From VRUE01 sp963728835 (GTDB lineage Bacteria; Actinomycetota; Thermoleophilia; Solirubrobacterales; 70-9), in contig CAVSKZ010000002.1 of NCBI GenBank assembly GCA_963728835.1, forward strand, positions 744,001-808,000: 64,000 nucleotides of DNA. The letters are read 5' to 3'. Every line of letters starts with the position of its first letter. Within the stretch, counting starts at the first letter, position 1. The position numbers were made by a program, and so were the translations under genes. The notes below the pieces were generated by a model. The model saw only the letters and a list, made by a program, of their open reading frames with translations. It was not told the DNA's origin and made no database searches. Shown here piece by piece: positions 1 through 11,653 of the stretch.

Positions 1-1
1 C

Positions 2-2047
2 CACGACAACCTCACCCCGCCCCAGCCGCTGGGCGCCTACGGCTGCTCCAAACTCGGCTTCTCCCCGACGATCGAGGCCAAGCCGACGAGCAAAGCCGCC
101 TCCTCGCCGACAGGGCTCGACTTCTCCCTCGACGTCGATGACGAAGGGCTGATCAGCCCCACCGGCTACGCGGACTCGACGATCGAAAAAGCCGTCGTCA
201 CCCTCCCCGAAGGGATGTCGGCCAACCCCTCGATCGCCGAAGGCCTCGAGGTCTGCACAGAGGCCCAGCTGGCCAAAGAGACGGCCTTCTCAGCCCCGGG
301 AGCGGGCTGCCCCAACGCCTCGAAGATCGGCACGGTCGAAGTGGAGACGCCGCTGCTCGACGAAAACGTCAACGGCTCGCTGTTCATCGCCAAGCCCTAC
401 GAGAACCCCTTCGACTCGCTCCTGGCGATGTACATAGTGATCAAGAACCCGACCCTGGGGATCAAGGTGACCCAGGCCCTGGAGATCATCCCCGATCCGG
501 TCACCGGTCAGCTGACCACCGTCGCCGAGGATCTGCCCCGGCTGCCCTTCAGCCACTTCAAGCTGCACTTCCGAGAGGGGGCGCGCAGCCCGCTGGCCAC
601 CCCGCAGGCCTGTGGCGCCCACACGGTCAAAGCCGTTCTCACCCCACACTCGGGGGCGCCCCCGGTCACCACCACCTCGGCCTTCGAGGTGATCACCGGC
701 CCGGGCTCGGGCCCCTGCCCCAAAGGCGGCCTGCCGCCCTTCAAGCCGGGCCTCCTCGCCGGCACGATCAACAACCGCGCCGGCAGCTTCAGCCCGTTCA
801 ACCTGCGCATGACTAGGACCGACTCCGAACAGGAGATCACCCACTTCTCGATCAAGCTGCCGCCGGGGATCACCGGCAAGCTGGCCGGCATCCCCTACTG
901 CTCTGACGCGGCGATCGCGGCGGCCAAAGCAAGGACGGGGCCCCACGGGGGCCAGGAAGAGCTCGACAGCCCCTCCTGTCCCGCCGCCTCTGAGATCGGC
1001 CGCACCCTGGCCGGCGCCGGAGTCGGCCCATCGCTTACCTACGCCCCCGGCAAGATCTACCTAGCCGGCCCCTACAACGGCTCCAACCTCTCGATGGTGG
1101 CGATCACCTCGGGAGTGGTCGGCCCCTTCGACATCGGCACGGTCGTGATCAGGCAGGCCTTCAAGATCGACCCCGAAACCGCGGAAGTCTTCGTCGACTC
1201 GACCGGCTCGGACCCGATCCCCCACATCGTCAGGGGCGTCCCGGTGCACCTGCGCGACATCCGCGCCTACGTCGACAAGCCGAGCTTCGTGCTGAACCCG
1301 ACCGACTGCACGCGGACCTCGACCGCCTCGACTGTCCTGGGCTCCGGCCTCGACTTCGTCAGCGAAGCGGACGACAACCCGATCACGGTCACCTCTCCCT
1401 TCCAGGCAGCGGACTGCGCCGCGCTGCCCTTCAAACCCCAGCTGGGCATCCGCCTGATCGGCGGCACCAAGCGAGGCGCCTTCCCCAAGTTCACCGCCCA
1501 CCTGGAGATGAACGGGATCGGCGAATCCGGGATCCAAAGCGCCCAGGTCACCCTGCCCAAGAGCGCCTTCGTCGAACAGGGCCACTTCCAGACGATCTGC
1601 ACCAGGGTGCAGTTCAAAGCGGGCGCCGGCAACGGGGCGGAGTGCCCACCGGGATCGATCTACGGCAAAGCCACCGCGATCACCCCGATCCTCGGTGAGC
1701 CGCTGACCGGCCCGGTCTTCCTGCGCGCCAACGGCGGCGAACGCGAACTGCCAGACCTCGTGGTGGCCCTGCGCAACTCCCAGGTCGACTTCAACCTCGT
1801 TGGCTTCGTCGACTCCGTCAACGGCAAGCTCAGGAACACCTTCCAGGCAGCCCCTGACGCCCCGGTCACCTCCTTCGACATCGAACTGGCAGGCGGCAAG
1901 AAGGGCCTCTTCGTCAACAGCCGCAACCTCTGCGCGAAGAAGTACAGGGCGCTGGCTGCCTTCACCGGGCAGAACGGCAAGAGCTACACGGCAAAGCCCC
2001 TGATGAAGGTGAAGTGCAAGAAGAAAGGCAAGGGAGGCAGGCGATAA
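2..2047 (+). CDS. large secreted protein of unknown function (5' end missing)
   Basis: The reading frame is open from the first bases of the window, so the N-terminus and any signal peptide lie upstream; 681 residues are visible. I do not recognise a named domain. Paired cysteines recur in short C-P-N/A-A-S contexts (CPNASKIG near residue 103, CPAASEIG near 325), which suggests repeated beta-rich extracellular modules with disulphides. The protein ends in a strongly basic tail containing KVKCKKKGKGGRR, similar in character to the Lys/Arg/Cys tail of the protein ending at 10762. The stop is followed 2 nt later by the GTG of the next giant protein, so the two are probably cotranscribed. An exported surface or matrix role is inferred from composition and neighbours only. 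Confidence 0.7.
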   Translation, partial: HDNLTPPQPLGAYGCSKLGFSPTIEAKPTSKAASSPTGLDFSLDVDDEGLISPTGYADSTIEKAVVTLPEGMSANPSIAEGLEVCTEAQLAKETAFSAPGAGCPNASKIGTVEVETPLLDENVNGSLFIAKPYENPFDSLLAMYIVIKNPTLGIKVTQALEIIPDPVTGQLTTVAEDLPRLPFSHFKLHFREGARSPLATPQACGAHTVKAVLTPHSGAPPVTTTSAFEVITGPGSGPCPKGGLPPFKPGLLAGTINNRAGSFSPFNLRMTRTDSEQEITHFSIKLPPGITGKLAGIPYCSDAAIAAAKARTGPHGGQEELDSPSCPAASEIGRTLAGAGVGPSLTYAPGKIYLAGPYNGSNLSMVAITSGVVGPFDIGTVVIRQAFKIDPETAEVFVDSTGSDPIPHIVRGVPVHLRDIRAYVDKPSFVLNPTDCTRTSTASTVLGSGLDFVSEADDNPITVTSPFQAADCAALPFKPQLGIRLIGGTKRGAFPKFTAHLEMNGIGESGIQSAQVTLPKSAFVEQGHFQTICTRVQFKAGAGNGAECPPGSIYGKATAITPILGEPLTGPVFLRANGGERELPDLVVALRNSQVDFNLVGFVDSVNGKLRNTFQAAPDAPVTSFDIELAGGKKGLFVNSRNLCAKKYRALAAFTGQNGKSYTAKPLMKVKCKKKGKGGRR

Positions 2048-2049
2048 CG

Positions 2050-5000
2050 GTGAACCGGCCGACCCAGCGCTTGGGCACTGCCGGTTCCGTGATGGCGGCT
2101 GTGTGTCTCCTCACCTTCCTCGCCCTGCCCACCGGGGCCACAGCCGAGGACGAAAACGCCCCCCCGAAGCTGTGGAAAGCGTGCGAATCGGGCTCCGCCG
2201 CGGGCCAGTGCAAAGGCCCTCGCGGCATCGCCACCGACCCAGTGAGCGGCTACCTCTACGTCTCCGACGCCTTCAACCACCGCATGGTCGAGCTCACCGC
2301 CTGGGGGGAGTTCGTCAAGGCCTGGGGCTGGGGGGTGGACGACGGCTCGGCCGAGCTTCAGACCTGCACCGCCGCAAGCGGCTGCCAGGCGGGGATCCAA
2401 GGCTCCGGGGTCGGTCAGCTTGGGAACCACCAGGGGGTCGCCATCGATTCCGAAGGCAACGTCTACGTCTTCGAAAGGCCGAACCTCCGGGTGCAGAAGT
2501 TCTCCCCGGAGGGTGAGTTCCTGCTGATGTTCGGCGGCGGGGTCAACCAAGGCCCCATACACCCCGGCGACGTCTGCACCGCCCAGCACGTCGCCGAAGG
2601 CGATGCCTGCGGCGCCGGCACGCCGGGAACCGCAAACGGCCAGTTCAGCTCCAACTTGCCGTACAGCTCAGACTACATCGAGGCAGGCCCCGCCGATCAG
2701 ATCTACGTCGGTGACAAAAACCGCATCCAGGTCTTCAACACCAAAGGCGAATACCAGTCCCAGCTCCCCCTGCCCGAAGAAAACGAGGTGGTCGGGGCTC
2801 TGACGGTCGACCCCACCAGCGGAGATCTCTACCTCTTCTCCGAATACGAAGTGTTCGGGGGACCAGCGAAATTCACCGTGTCCAGAATCGACTCCGGCAC
2901 CGGCAAAGTGCTGGACACGCTGGAAACCTACCGGCCGAGGGCCCTGGCCAGCGACCCGGACGGCAACGTCTACGTCTTCGAAGACGACTACCTCACTGGA
3001 ACCTCGTCGATTCCCAGTCACTTCTCGAGGATCGTCGAGTTCGACCCCGCCGGCAAACGGATCGCCGTGCTCGCCAGCGAAGTCATCAACCCCGGCCTCT
3101 CCAACCCGAGGGGGGAATTCCTGAGCTCGCTGGGGATGGCGACCGGCTCGGCCTGCTTCAGCAGCGGGGCGGGCCTCTACGTCTCCGCAAGCGAGGAGTC
3201 TTTCGTCCGCGCCTTCGGCATTCCCGACAGGACGGATGTGTGCACTCCGCCCAAACGACTGCCGATCGTCGAGTCCCAGTTCGCCACCTCGGTCGGGACC
3301 GAAGCCGCCACCCTGCGCGCCCGGGTCAACCCCCGCTACTGGAAAGACACCACCTACCAGGTCCAGTACGGCACCGGCAAATGCTCCACGGGGGGCTGCC
3401 CGCTGACCCAGCCGCTCTCGCCCAAACTGCTGGGAGCCGGGGTCATCGACGAAGCCTTCCCCACCGCCGGCGTCGCCCTGCCGGGCCTCAGCCCCGCCAC
3501 CACCTACCGCTACCGCTTCATCGCCCAAAGCGGCGGCGGCGGCCCCGTCTACGGGGTAGACCCCGACGGGGAGGGCCCGGGCCAGGCGAGCCCCTCAGAA
3601 GGCCTGGAAGGGACCTTCACCACCTTCGCCACTCCCTCTCCGCCGAAAGCCGACTGCTCAAACCAGGCCCTCCGCGGCGGCCCCTCGGCCAACCTGCCCG
3701 ACTGCCGCGCCTACGAGCTGGTCTCACCGCTCGACAAAGAAGGCAAGGAACGTCGCGCTCGCCCAGGGCGAGCGCATCGACCAGAGCGCGGCCACAGGCG
3801 ACTCCCTCACCTACACCTCCGCCAGCGGCCCCGCCGCCCACGCCCAGCACATCGCCACCCGCGGGGCAGAAGGCTGGGCCAGCAAAGCGATCTCCCCCTC
3901 CGCCGAGGCGAGCTTCGCCGCCTTCGCGGAAGACCTGGGAGAGAGCTGGCTCTCGAGCGCCGCGGACCCCGTCCTCGCCCCGGGCGCCATCTCCGGCTAC
4001 GACAACCTCTACCGCCGCGATGACGCCTCGGGCGCCCATGAAGCCTGCACGACGGCCAAACCGCCCACGGCCTCCGCGGGCAGCTACGCCCCCCAGCTGC
4101 AGGGCGTCGCCGGCCCCAGCGCCGTCTTCGCCGCCCCCGACAAGCTGACCCCGAACGCCGACTCGGGCGCAAAGCGCCAGCTCTACCTCTGCCAGGGCGG
4201 AGCGCTCTCTCTCATCAGCGTCCTGCCCGACGGCAGCTCCAGCGCGACCTGGAACACCGCCGGCGCCGCCAACGACGCCGCCGCCCTCGCCCACACCGCC
4301 TCGCTCACCGGGGCCCTCTCCAGCGACGCCAAACGCGTCTACTGGACCGCCTCTGAGGGCGAGTCGGGCCCCGGCAGCCTCTACCTGCGCGCCAACCCGA
4401 CCCAGCCCGAGAGCGCCCGCCTCAACGGTGCCGCCCGCGGCGCCGGAAACCTCGTCGGCCCCGTCGCCGCCTTCGGCAAGACGATCAAAACCTCGAAAAC
4501 CATCACCGAAGTCGAAGTCTCTAGCGGCGCCTTCGCCGTCGGGCAGACGATCAGCGGCCCGGCGATCGCGGCGGGGACGACGATCACCGCGATCGAACCG
4601 GGCAAACTGAAAATCTCCCTCGGCGCGGCGGCGGGGGCCACGGACACCGAGATCAAAGGCCTCGCCTCGGCGACCGTCACCGGCGTCACGGTCAAAAGCG
4701 GCGCCTTCGCCGCCGGCCAGCAGGTCGCCGGCCCCGGCGTCGGGCCGGGGGCGACGGTGCTCTCCTGCGCGCCCTCCTGCGCGGCGCCCGCCTCGCTCAC
4801 CCTCTCCGCGCCCTCGATCGCCACCGAAACCGCCGGCCTGCTCTCCGCCACCAGCGAATGCACAGAAGCGGCCAAGGCCTGCGCCCTGGCGGTCTCGCCG
4901 GGGGCAAACGCGCGCTTCTGGGCGGCCAGCCCCGACGGGGCGACGGCCCTCTTCAGCGAAGGCGAAGACCTCTACCGCTATGACGCCGCAAGCGCCAAAG

Positions 5001-6586
5001 CGACCCTGCTCGCCTCCAAAGTCAAGGGCCTCGCGGGCCACAGCTCAGACCTCTCACGCGCCTACCTGCTCTCCACCGAAGCCATCGGCGGCGAAGGCGC
5101 GGCGGGTCAGCCCAACCTCTACCTCGCGGAGGGCGGCGGCTTCACCTTCATCGCCACGCTCTCGGCCAACGATGCCGCCTCCGGCGCCGGCCAGCTCTCC
5201 CCGGTCAACCCCCGGCCCAACCTTCACACCGCTCGGGTCACCCCCGACGGCGGCAAGCTCGCCTTCACCTCCGAGAGCGCCTCGCTGGCCCTCTCGGTCG
5301 CGGGCTATGACAACACCGAGCAGGACTCTGGCGAGCCGGCCGCCCAGATCTACCGCTATGACGCGACGAGCAAAGAGCTCGACTGCCTCTCCTGCGACCG
5401 CACCGGCGCCCGCCCCTCAGGCCGTGAGCTGGGCGGCATCACCGCCGCCGCGCTGATCCCCGCCGCCCAGACCTCGCTTTACCCCGGGAGGCCCTTCTCC
5501 GCCGACGGCTCCCGCCTCTTCTTCGACTCCTACACCCCGCTGCTCCCCCAAGACACCAACGGCAAAGCCGACGTCTATCAGTGGGAGCAGGCGGGGACGG
5601 GGGACTGCGAGGAGGGCAAAGGCGACTTCAGCTCCACCAACGGCGGCTGCGTCTCCCTGATCTCGACCGGCAAAGGCTCCTCTGACTCCGAGTTCGTCGA
5701 CGCCTCCCCCGAGGGCGATGACGTCTTCATCCTCACCGCGGAGAGCCTGCTGGCAGCCGACCCCGGCCAGGCCGACATCTATGACGCCCGCGCGAACGGC
5801 GGCTTTGCCGAAGGCGGCGAAGAAGAAGTCGAGAAATTCCCCCTCACCGTCGCCACCGAGGGCTCTGGGTCCGGCGCGGTCAAAAGCAGCACCGGCCTGA
5901 TCTCCTGCAGCCCCTTCTGCGAAGACGAGTACGCCAAAGGGGCCAAAGTCACCCTCACCGCCACCCCCGCCCCCGGCTCCGCCTTCTACAGCTGGAAGCG
6001 CTGTGACTCCGGCGGGGTCAACGGCCGCCAGTGCACGGTGGCTATGGACAAAGCCAAGACCGTCACCGCGCTCTTCGCCACCACCCACGCGCTGAGCGTG
6101 GCCAAGGCCGGGGGGATGGGCAAGCTGCAGAGCTCCCCCGGCGGCATCCTCTGTTTGGCCAACTGCCCCGAGACGACGGCCTCCTTCCTCGAGGGGGCCA
6201 AAGTCACCCTCAAAGCCGTCCCCTCCAAGCGCTTCGTCTTGACCGAATGGACCGGGGACTGCTCGGGGGCAGGGGCCTGCGAAGTGACCATGGGCGCCGA
6301 TCACGAGGTCGGGGCGCTCTTCAGCGAAGTTCCAAAGCACCAGCTGAGCCTGAGCAAGTCAGGCGGCGGCGCCGGCACGGTCAAGAGCGACCCCTCGGGG
6401 ATCAGCTGCGGGCTCACCTGCTCCAGCCAGGCCTCCTCCTTCTATGAGGGCGAGGAGGTCACCCTCACCGCCACGCCGGGCAAAGGCTCCGCCTTCGCCG
6501 GGTGGTCGGGAGGGGGCTGCGAAGGCGCCGGCAGCTGCGTGGTGACGGTGAGCGAAGCGACTGATGTGAAAGCGGAATTCAAATGA
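2050..6586 (+). CDS. giant secreted NHL-propeller / Fn3-like / bacterial-repeat protein, with a +1 frameshift
   Basis: The GTG start at 2050 follows the previous stop directly and opens a signal peptide ending ...PTGATA before EDENAPP. Residues 35-390 carry NHL beta-propeller repeats (GIATDPVSG, GVAIDSEGN, ALASDPDGN). Residues of about 400-540 look like a fibronectin-type linker (GLSPATTYRYRF). A TolB/WD-like region follows (DGGKLAFTSESASL), and the last ~250 residues contain three InlB-B-type bacterial repeats (EGAKVTLKAVP, EGEEVTLTATPGKGSAF). The frame breaks at 3747-3749, where one extra G after AAG shifts frame 1 to frame 2; removing it restores a continuous 1511-residue protein. Probably an extracellular structural or adhesive protein; no enzymatic motif seen. 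Confidence 0.75.
2137..3219 (+). repeat. 1083-bp NHL-module direct repeat, copy 1
   Basis: This segment encodes the signal-peptide end and the NHL propeller of the first giant protein. It matches 6715-7797 at a constant offset of 4578 bp. I found only two differences (T2251/C6829, Tyr to His; C2584/G7162, Gln to Glu). Sequence on both sides diverges strongly, so identity is confined to the propeller module. Confidence 0.9.
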
Positions 6587-9500
6587 CTAGCCAGGAGAGC
6601 GCGAAGATGAGCGATACCGCGAGCGCAATGCCGAGCAAGCTGCGCCATGCCGGAGCCTGGCTTTTCGCCTCGCTCGCCGCGACCCTCCTCCTCGCGGCCC
6701 TAACGGCGACACCCGCCACAGCCGAGGACGAAAACGCCCCCCCGAAGCTGTGGAAAGCGTGCGAATCGGGCTCCGCCGCGGGCCAGTGCAAAGGCCCTCG
6801 CGGCATCGCCACCGACCCAGTGAGCGGCCACCTCTACGTCTCCGACGCCTTCAACCACCGCATGGTCGAGCTCACCGCCTGGGGGGAGTTCGTCAAGGCC
6901 TGGGGCTGGGGGGTGGACGACGGCTCGGCCGAGCTTCAGACCTGCACCGCCGCAAGCGGCTGCCAGGCGGGGATCCAAGGCTCCGGGGTCGGTCAGCTTG
7001 GGAACCACCAGGGGGTCGCCATCGATTCCGAAGGCAACGTCTACGTCTTCGAAAGGCCGAACCTCCGGGTGCAGAAGTTCTCCCCGGAGGGTGAGTTCCT
7101 GCTGATGTTCGGCGGCGGGGTCAACCAAGGCCCCATACACCCCGGCGACGTCTGCACCGCCGAGCACGTCGCCGAAGGCGATGCCTGCGGCGCCGGCACG
7201 CCGGGAACCGCAAACGGCCAGTTCAGCTCCAACTTGCCGTACAGCTCAGACTACATCGAGGCAGGCCCCGCCGATCAGATCTACGTCGGTGACAAAAACC
7301 GCATCCAGGTCTTCAACACCAAAGGCGAATACCAGTCCCAGCTCCCCCTGCCCGAAGAAAACGAGGTGGTCGGGGCTCTGACGGTCGACCCCACCAGCGG
7401 AGATCTCTACCTCTTCTCCGAATACGAAGTGTTCGGGGGACCAGCGAAATTCACCGTGTCCAGAATCGACTCCGGCACCGGCAAAGTGCTGGACACGCTG
7501 GAAACCTACCGGCCGAGGGCCCTGGCCAGCGACCCGGACGGCAACGTCTACGTCTTCGAAGACGACTACCTCACTGGAACCTCGTCGATTCCCAGTCACT
7601 TCTCGAGGATCGTCGAGTTCGACCCCGCCGGCAAACGGATCGCCGTGCTCGCCAGCGAAGTCATCAACCCCGGCCTCTCCAACCCGAGGGGGGAATTCCT
7701 GAGCTCGCTGGGGATGGCGACCGGCTCGGCCTGCTTCAGCAGCGGGGCGGGCCTCTACGTCTCCGCAAGCGAGGAGTCTTTCGTCCGCGCCTTCGGCGTC
7801 CCGGACAGGACCGAGATCTGCCCGCCGCCGGCCGTCCCCCCCGACATCGCCGCCGAGTACGCGATCTCGGTGGGCAGCGAGGAGGCCTCCCTGGGGGCGA
7901 GGATCAACCCCCGCTTCTGGACCGATACCACCTTCTACGTGCAGTACGGCACGGCAGAGTGCGTGGAAGGCGGCTGGGAAGCCTCCTGCGTCTCCGAGCG
8001 CCCGAGCTCGCCCGGCGTGTCCCTCGGCGGCGGGGTCAGCAGCATTCCCCTGGCGACGCCGCCGGTCTTCCTGCCCGACCTCGAGCCGGACACCACCTAC
8101 CGCTACCGCTTCGTCGCCCAGAGCAGCGGTGGCGGCCCGACCATCGGCGCCGGCCGGGGATTCCATACCCACCCGCGGCCCGGAGAGCCCGATGTCGACT
8201 GCCCCAACCAGGCGCTCCGCAGCGGACCCTCTGCCGTCCTGCCCGACTGCCGCGCATACGAGCTTGTATCGCCGGTCGACAAAGCCGGGGGGGACGTGGA
8301 GGGCCCACGCAACCTGGCCACTTACGAAGCGCGCATGGACCAGGCCTCCCTGTCGGGCGAGGCATTCACCTATTCCTCCTACAGACCCTTCGCCGGGGCG
8401 CTCAGCAGCCCCTTCGTCAGCCAGTACATCGCCCGGCGCGACTCCCAGGCTCGGCTGGCAGACGGAGGCGATCTCCCCGCCGCAGGAAGGGGCCGCCTTC
8501 ATCAATCCGCTGATGCAGACCGACAACGCTTTTCGTGCCTTCTCCCCCGAATTGGAGACGGGCTGGCTGCATACCGACACCGAACCGGTGCTCGGGCCGG
8601 GCGGCCTCCCGGGGCACCCGAACCTCTACCGTCGCGACAACGAGACCGGAGCCTATGAGGGCTGCACCATTGCGCCACCGCAGCTCTCGGAGGAAGACAC
8701 CCAGCTGCCGCAGCTGCAGGGCTTCTCCGCCGATGGGAATCTGGGTGTCTTCCGGGCGGAGAACAAGCTGACGCCGGACGCCTCGGAAGCAAGCGTGTCG
8801 AGGGACGTGCCGATCTACCAGGTCTACGCCTGCTCCTACGAAGGCGGGGTGGCGCAGCTGCGCTTGGTCAGCGTTCTGCCCAACGGGATCGCGAGCGATC
8901 TCGAAAACACCACCGGGGGCCCGGCCAATCAGGCCTACCAGCAGGACCAGGGACGCACCCCGACCCTCGAGCACGCGGTTTCCACCGATGGCAAGAAGGT
9001 GTTCTGGACAGCCACCCCGAGCGAAGACGCGAAGGAGCCCGGCGACCTCTACGTCCGCCTCAACCCGACCCAGCCCGAGAGCGCCCACCTGAACGGCGTC
9101 GCCAGCGGCAAGGGCGACCTGATCGGCCCGGTGAGCGCCACCGGCAACATGATCAAAAGCGCGAAAACGATCTCCGAAGTGAAAGTCAAATCCGGCGCCT
9201 TCGCGGTAGGCCAGGAGCTCTCGGGCACGGGCATCGCCGCCGGGACGACGATCACCGCGGTGGAAACGGGCAAACTCAAAATCTCGATCGGCGCGACGGT
9301 GACGCTGAACGGAGCCGAATTCTCAGGCGTTGCCTCCGAGACGGTCTCCAACGTGACCGTGGAGACAGGCGCCTTCGCCGCCGGCCAGGTGATCTCGGGA
9401 CCGGGCATCGCCGGCGACACGACGATCGCCTTGGTGGAAGAAGTCAGCGCCGGCGTCTTCAAGCTGACGCTCTCGGCCAAAGCCACCCAGAGCGGCAATG

Positions 9501-10762
9501 GGGTTGGCCTGATGGCGACGAGCGAATGCACGGAAGCCGAGAAGGCCTGCACGCTCGAGATCCCCTCCGATGGCGCCCGCTTTTGGACCGCGGCAGAGGA
9601 TGGCTCGGTGGCGATCTACTCCAGCGAGGGTACGGACGATCTCATGGAATATGAGGTCGCCACCGCCCAGACGCACCCGATCGCGGGCAAAGTCCAGGGA
9701 GTCCTGGGCGCCAGCGCCGACGCCTCCCGCGTCTACTTCCTCTCGGGCGAAGAGATCGGCGGAGAGGGAATCTCGGGGGAGAAAAACCTCTACCTGTACG
9801 AAGCAAACGGTGGCGGTGGCGGGAGCTATGCCTTCGTCGGGACGCTCTCGACTCGGGACGCCTCCCAGGCGGCCGGCGACCCGGCGCCGGCTAATCCTCG
9901 TCCCAACCTCCACACCTCTCGCGTCAGCTCCGACGGCTCGGCGCTGGCCTTCATGTCGAACAGTACTGCTCTCGCCGAGGAAGTCGCCGACTACGACAAC
10001 ACCGACCAGGCGACCGGCCTGCCGGCGGCGGAGGTCTACCGGTTCGAGATCGGGGAGGGACTTGCCTGCGTCTCGTGCAACCCGACGGGGATGCGGCCCG
10101 CAGGGCGGGAAATCCAAGACAAGGCCCTGTACAAACCGCTGCCCCTCGTGGCCGCCTCCCTGCTCCCCCCCTGGCTCAACTCCCTCTACGCCCCCAGGGC
10201 CCTCTCAGAGGATGGCGCCAGGGTCTTCTTCGAATCCTACGAACCGCTCGTCTCCTCCGACACCAACGGCAAGGCCGACGTCTACCAGTGGGAGGCGCAG
10301 GGCAGCGGCAGCTGCGAGGAAGGCGTCTCCACCTATGTCGAAGCCTCCGGCGGCTGCCTCGACCTGATCTCCACCGGCAAGAGCCCCGACGACTCCCAAT
10401 TCGTCGACGCCTCCCCCGACGGGCGCGACGTCTTCATCCGCACCGCGGAGTCCCTGGTCGGCTGGGACCCCGGTCAGATCGACATCTACGACGTCCGCAT
10501 CGAAGGCGGCCTCCCCGCGCCCCCGAGCCAGCCGGCGGCCTGCGAAGGGGAAGCCTGCCAGGGCACCCCTACGCCCCCCGACGACCCGACCCCCGCCTCC
10601 TCCACCTTCGAAGGGGCGGGCAACGTCCAGGCTGAGACCGCAGGGGCCCGCAAGCCCTGCGCGAAGGGCAAGGTCCGCCGCAAGGGCCGCTGCGTGGCCA
10701 AGAAACACAAAAAGCGCGCCCACCACAGGCGAGCCAACCGCAACGGGAGGGCAGGACGATGA
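6583..10762 (+). CDS. giant secreted NHL-propeller protein, paralogue of the preceding gene, with a frameshift
   Basis: The ATG at 6583 overlaps the preceding TGA (ATGA), indicating translational coupling. A signal peptide ends ...ATPATA before EDENAPP. The NHL propeller (to about residue 405) is practically identical in DNA to the upstream gene. The Fn3-like and TolB-like regions that follow are clearly diverged, and the InlB-type repeats of its neighbour are replaced by a Pro-rich segment and a basic Cys-containing tail (CAKGKVRRKGRCVAKK). The frame is broken near 8449-8456; treating C8455 as an extra base gives a continuous 1392-residue protein, but the exact indel is uncertain because other small indels also restore frame. 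Likely a cell-surface or matrix protein. Confidence 0.75.
6715..7797 (+). repeat. 1083-bp NHL-module direct repeat, copy 2
   Basis: Second copy of the module at 2137-3219. The boundary lies within the signal-peptide end on the left and just before the Fn3-like domain on the right. Near-identity beside highly diverged flanks indicates recent duplication or gene conversion of this domain. Confidence 0.9.
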
Positions 10763-10831
10763 GGCGCTCCGGTGAGACGCCGTCGATGCAGATGGGCTCT
10801 TACCCCTTCCAGGTGACGACGGCAGCGCTGC

Positions 10832-10857
10832 GCAGTCGCAGCGCTGCTGGATAAGCC
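10832..10857 (+). terminator. GC-rich hairpin between secreted-protein genes
   Basis: An 11-bp perfect stem (10832-10842 with 10847-10857) and a 4-nt CAGT loop lie immediately before the next start codon. There is no T-run, so it may be an attenuator, RNA-processing site or translational block rather than an intrinsic terminator. Confidence 0.35.
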
Positions 10858-11634
10858 TTGGGAAGGCGAGCAGGGGCCCTGTGCCTGGCGGGAATCCTCA
10901 TCGTGGCGGCGGCGGCCACCGCCGCCACAGTGCAGTCCAACGGCCTGCGCATAACCGCCCTGGCCCAGCTCAAGCCCTACAAGCTGCCCAGGGACAAGCC
11001 GGCCCCGATCGCCGTCTTCGTCGCCGGCCACCTGCAGGCGTCAAACGGCGGCATCCCACCCCAGCTGCAGCGCCTCAAGATCCAGGTCAACCGCCACGGC
11101 CTCCTGCAGTCCAAGGGCTTGCCGGTCTGCCAGGTCCCCGAAGTGCAGCCGGCATCGAGCGAACGAGCGCTGCAGAACTGCTCGGACGCCCTGATCGGAT
11201 CGGGCCGCTTCTGGGCCAACATCGTCCTCCCCGACCAGGGCGCATATCCGACCCAGGGAAGGCTCCTGATCTTCAACGGCCGCGAAGGAGGCCGCCCGGT
11301 GATCCTCACCCACATCTTCACCAACCACCCCTTCAACTCGTCCTTCGTGATCCCCTTCTCGATGAGGAGGATCCACGAGGGGCCCTACGGGACCGAGCTG
11401 AAAGCTTCGCTCCCGCAGGCGCTGGGCGACTGGGGCTACCTGGACAGGATCAAGCTCACCCTGAAGCGCAAATACACCTTCAAGGGCAAGCGCCTCTCCT
11501 ACTTCAACGCCGCCTGCCCGGCCCTGGGCAACGCAAAGCGGGCCTCCTTCCCCCTCGCCTACGCGGAGTTCTCCTTCGCCGGGCGAGGGCCGCTGGGGGC
11601 GACGGTCAACAAGACGTGTGGGGTGGCGAAATGA
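10858..11634 (+). CDS. exported protein of unknown function
   Basis: 258 residues. The first ~25 form a signal peptide (GALCLAGILIVAAAATAA). The rest is predicted soluble, with scattered cysteines (CQVPE, NCSDAL, AACPAL, KTCGVAK). I recognise no domain. The start is uncertain: TTG 10858 is the best in-frame start before the signal peptide, because an ATG at 10759 in the same frame runs into a TAA at 10851. It lies in the same orientation as the giant secreted proteins and shares their Cys-spaced, beta-rich look, so a common extracellular role is plausible. Confidence 0.6.
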   Translation: MGRRAGALCLAGILIVAAAATAATVQSNGLRITALAQLKPYKLPRDKPAPIAVFVAGHLQASNGGIPPQLQRLKIQVNRHGLLQSKGLPVCQVPEVQPASSERALQNCSDALIGSGRFWANIVLPDQGAYPTQGRLLIFNGREGGRPVILTHIFTNHPFNSSFVIPFSMRRIHEGPYGTELKASLPQALGDWGYLDRIKLTLKRKYTFKGKRLSYFNAACPALGNAKRASFPLAYAEFSFAGRGPLGATVNKTCGVAK

Positions 11635-11653
11635 GAGACGACAGGAGGAAGGG

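Noticed and set aside
290..946. Long minus-strand frames under the secreted proteins
   Set aside because: They mirror the plus-strand coding frames of a high-GC gene, have no domain content, and are typical antisense shadows.
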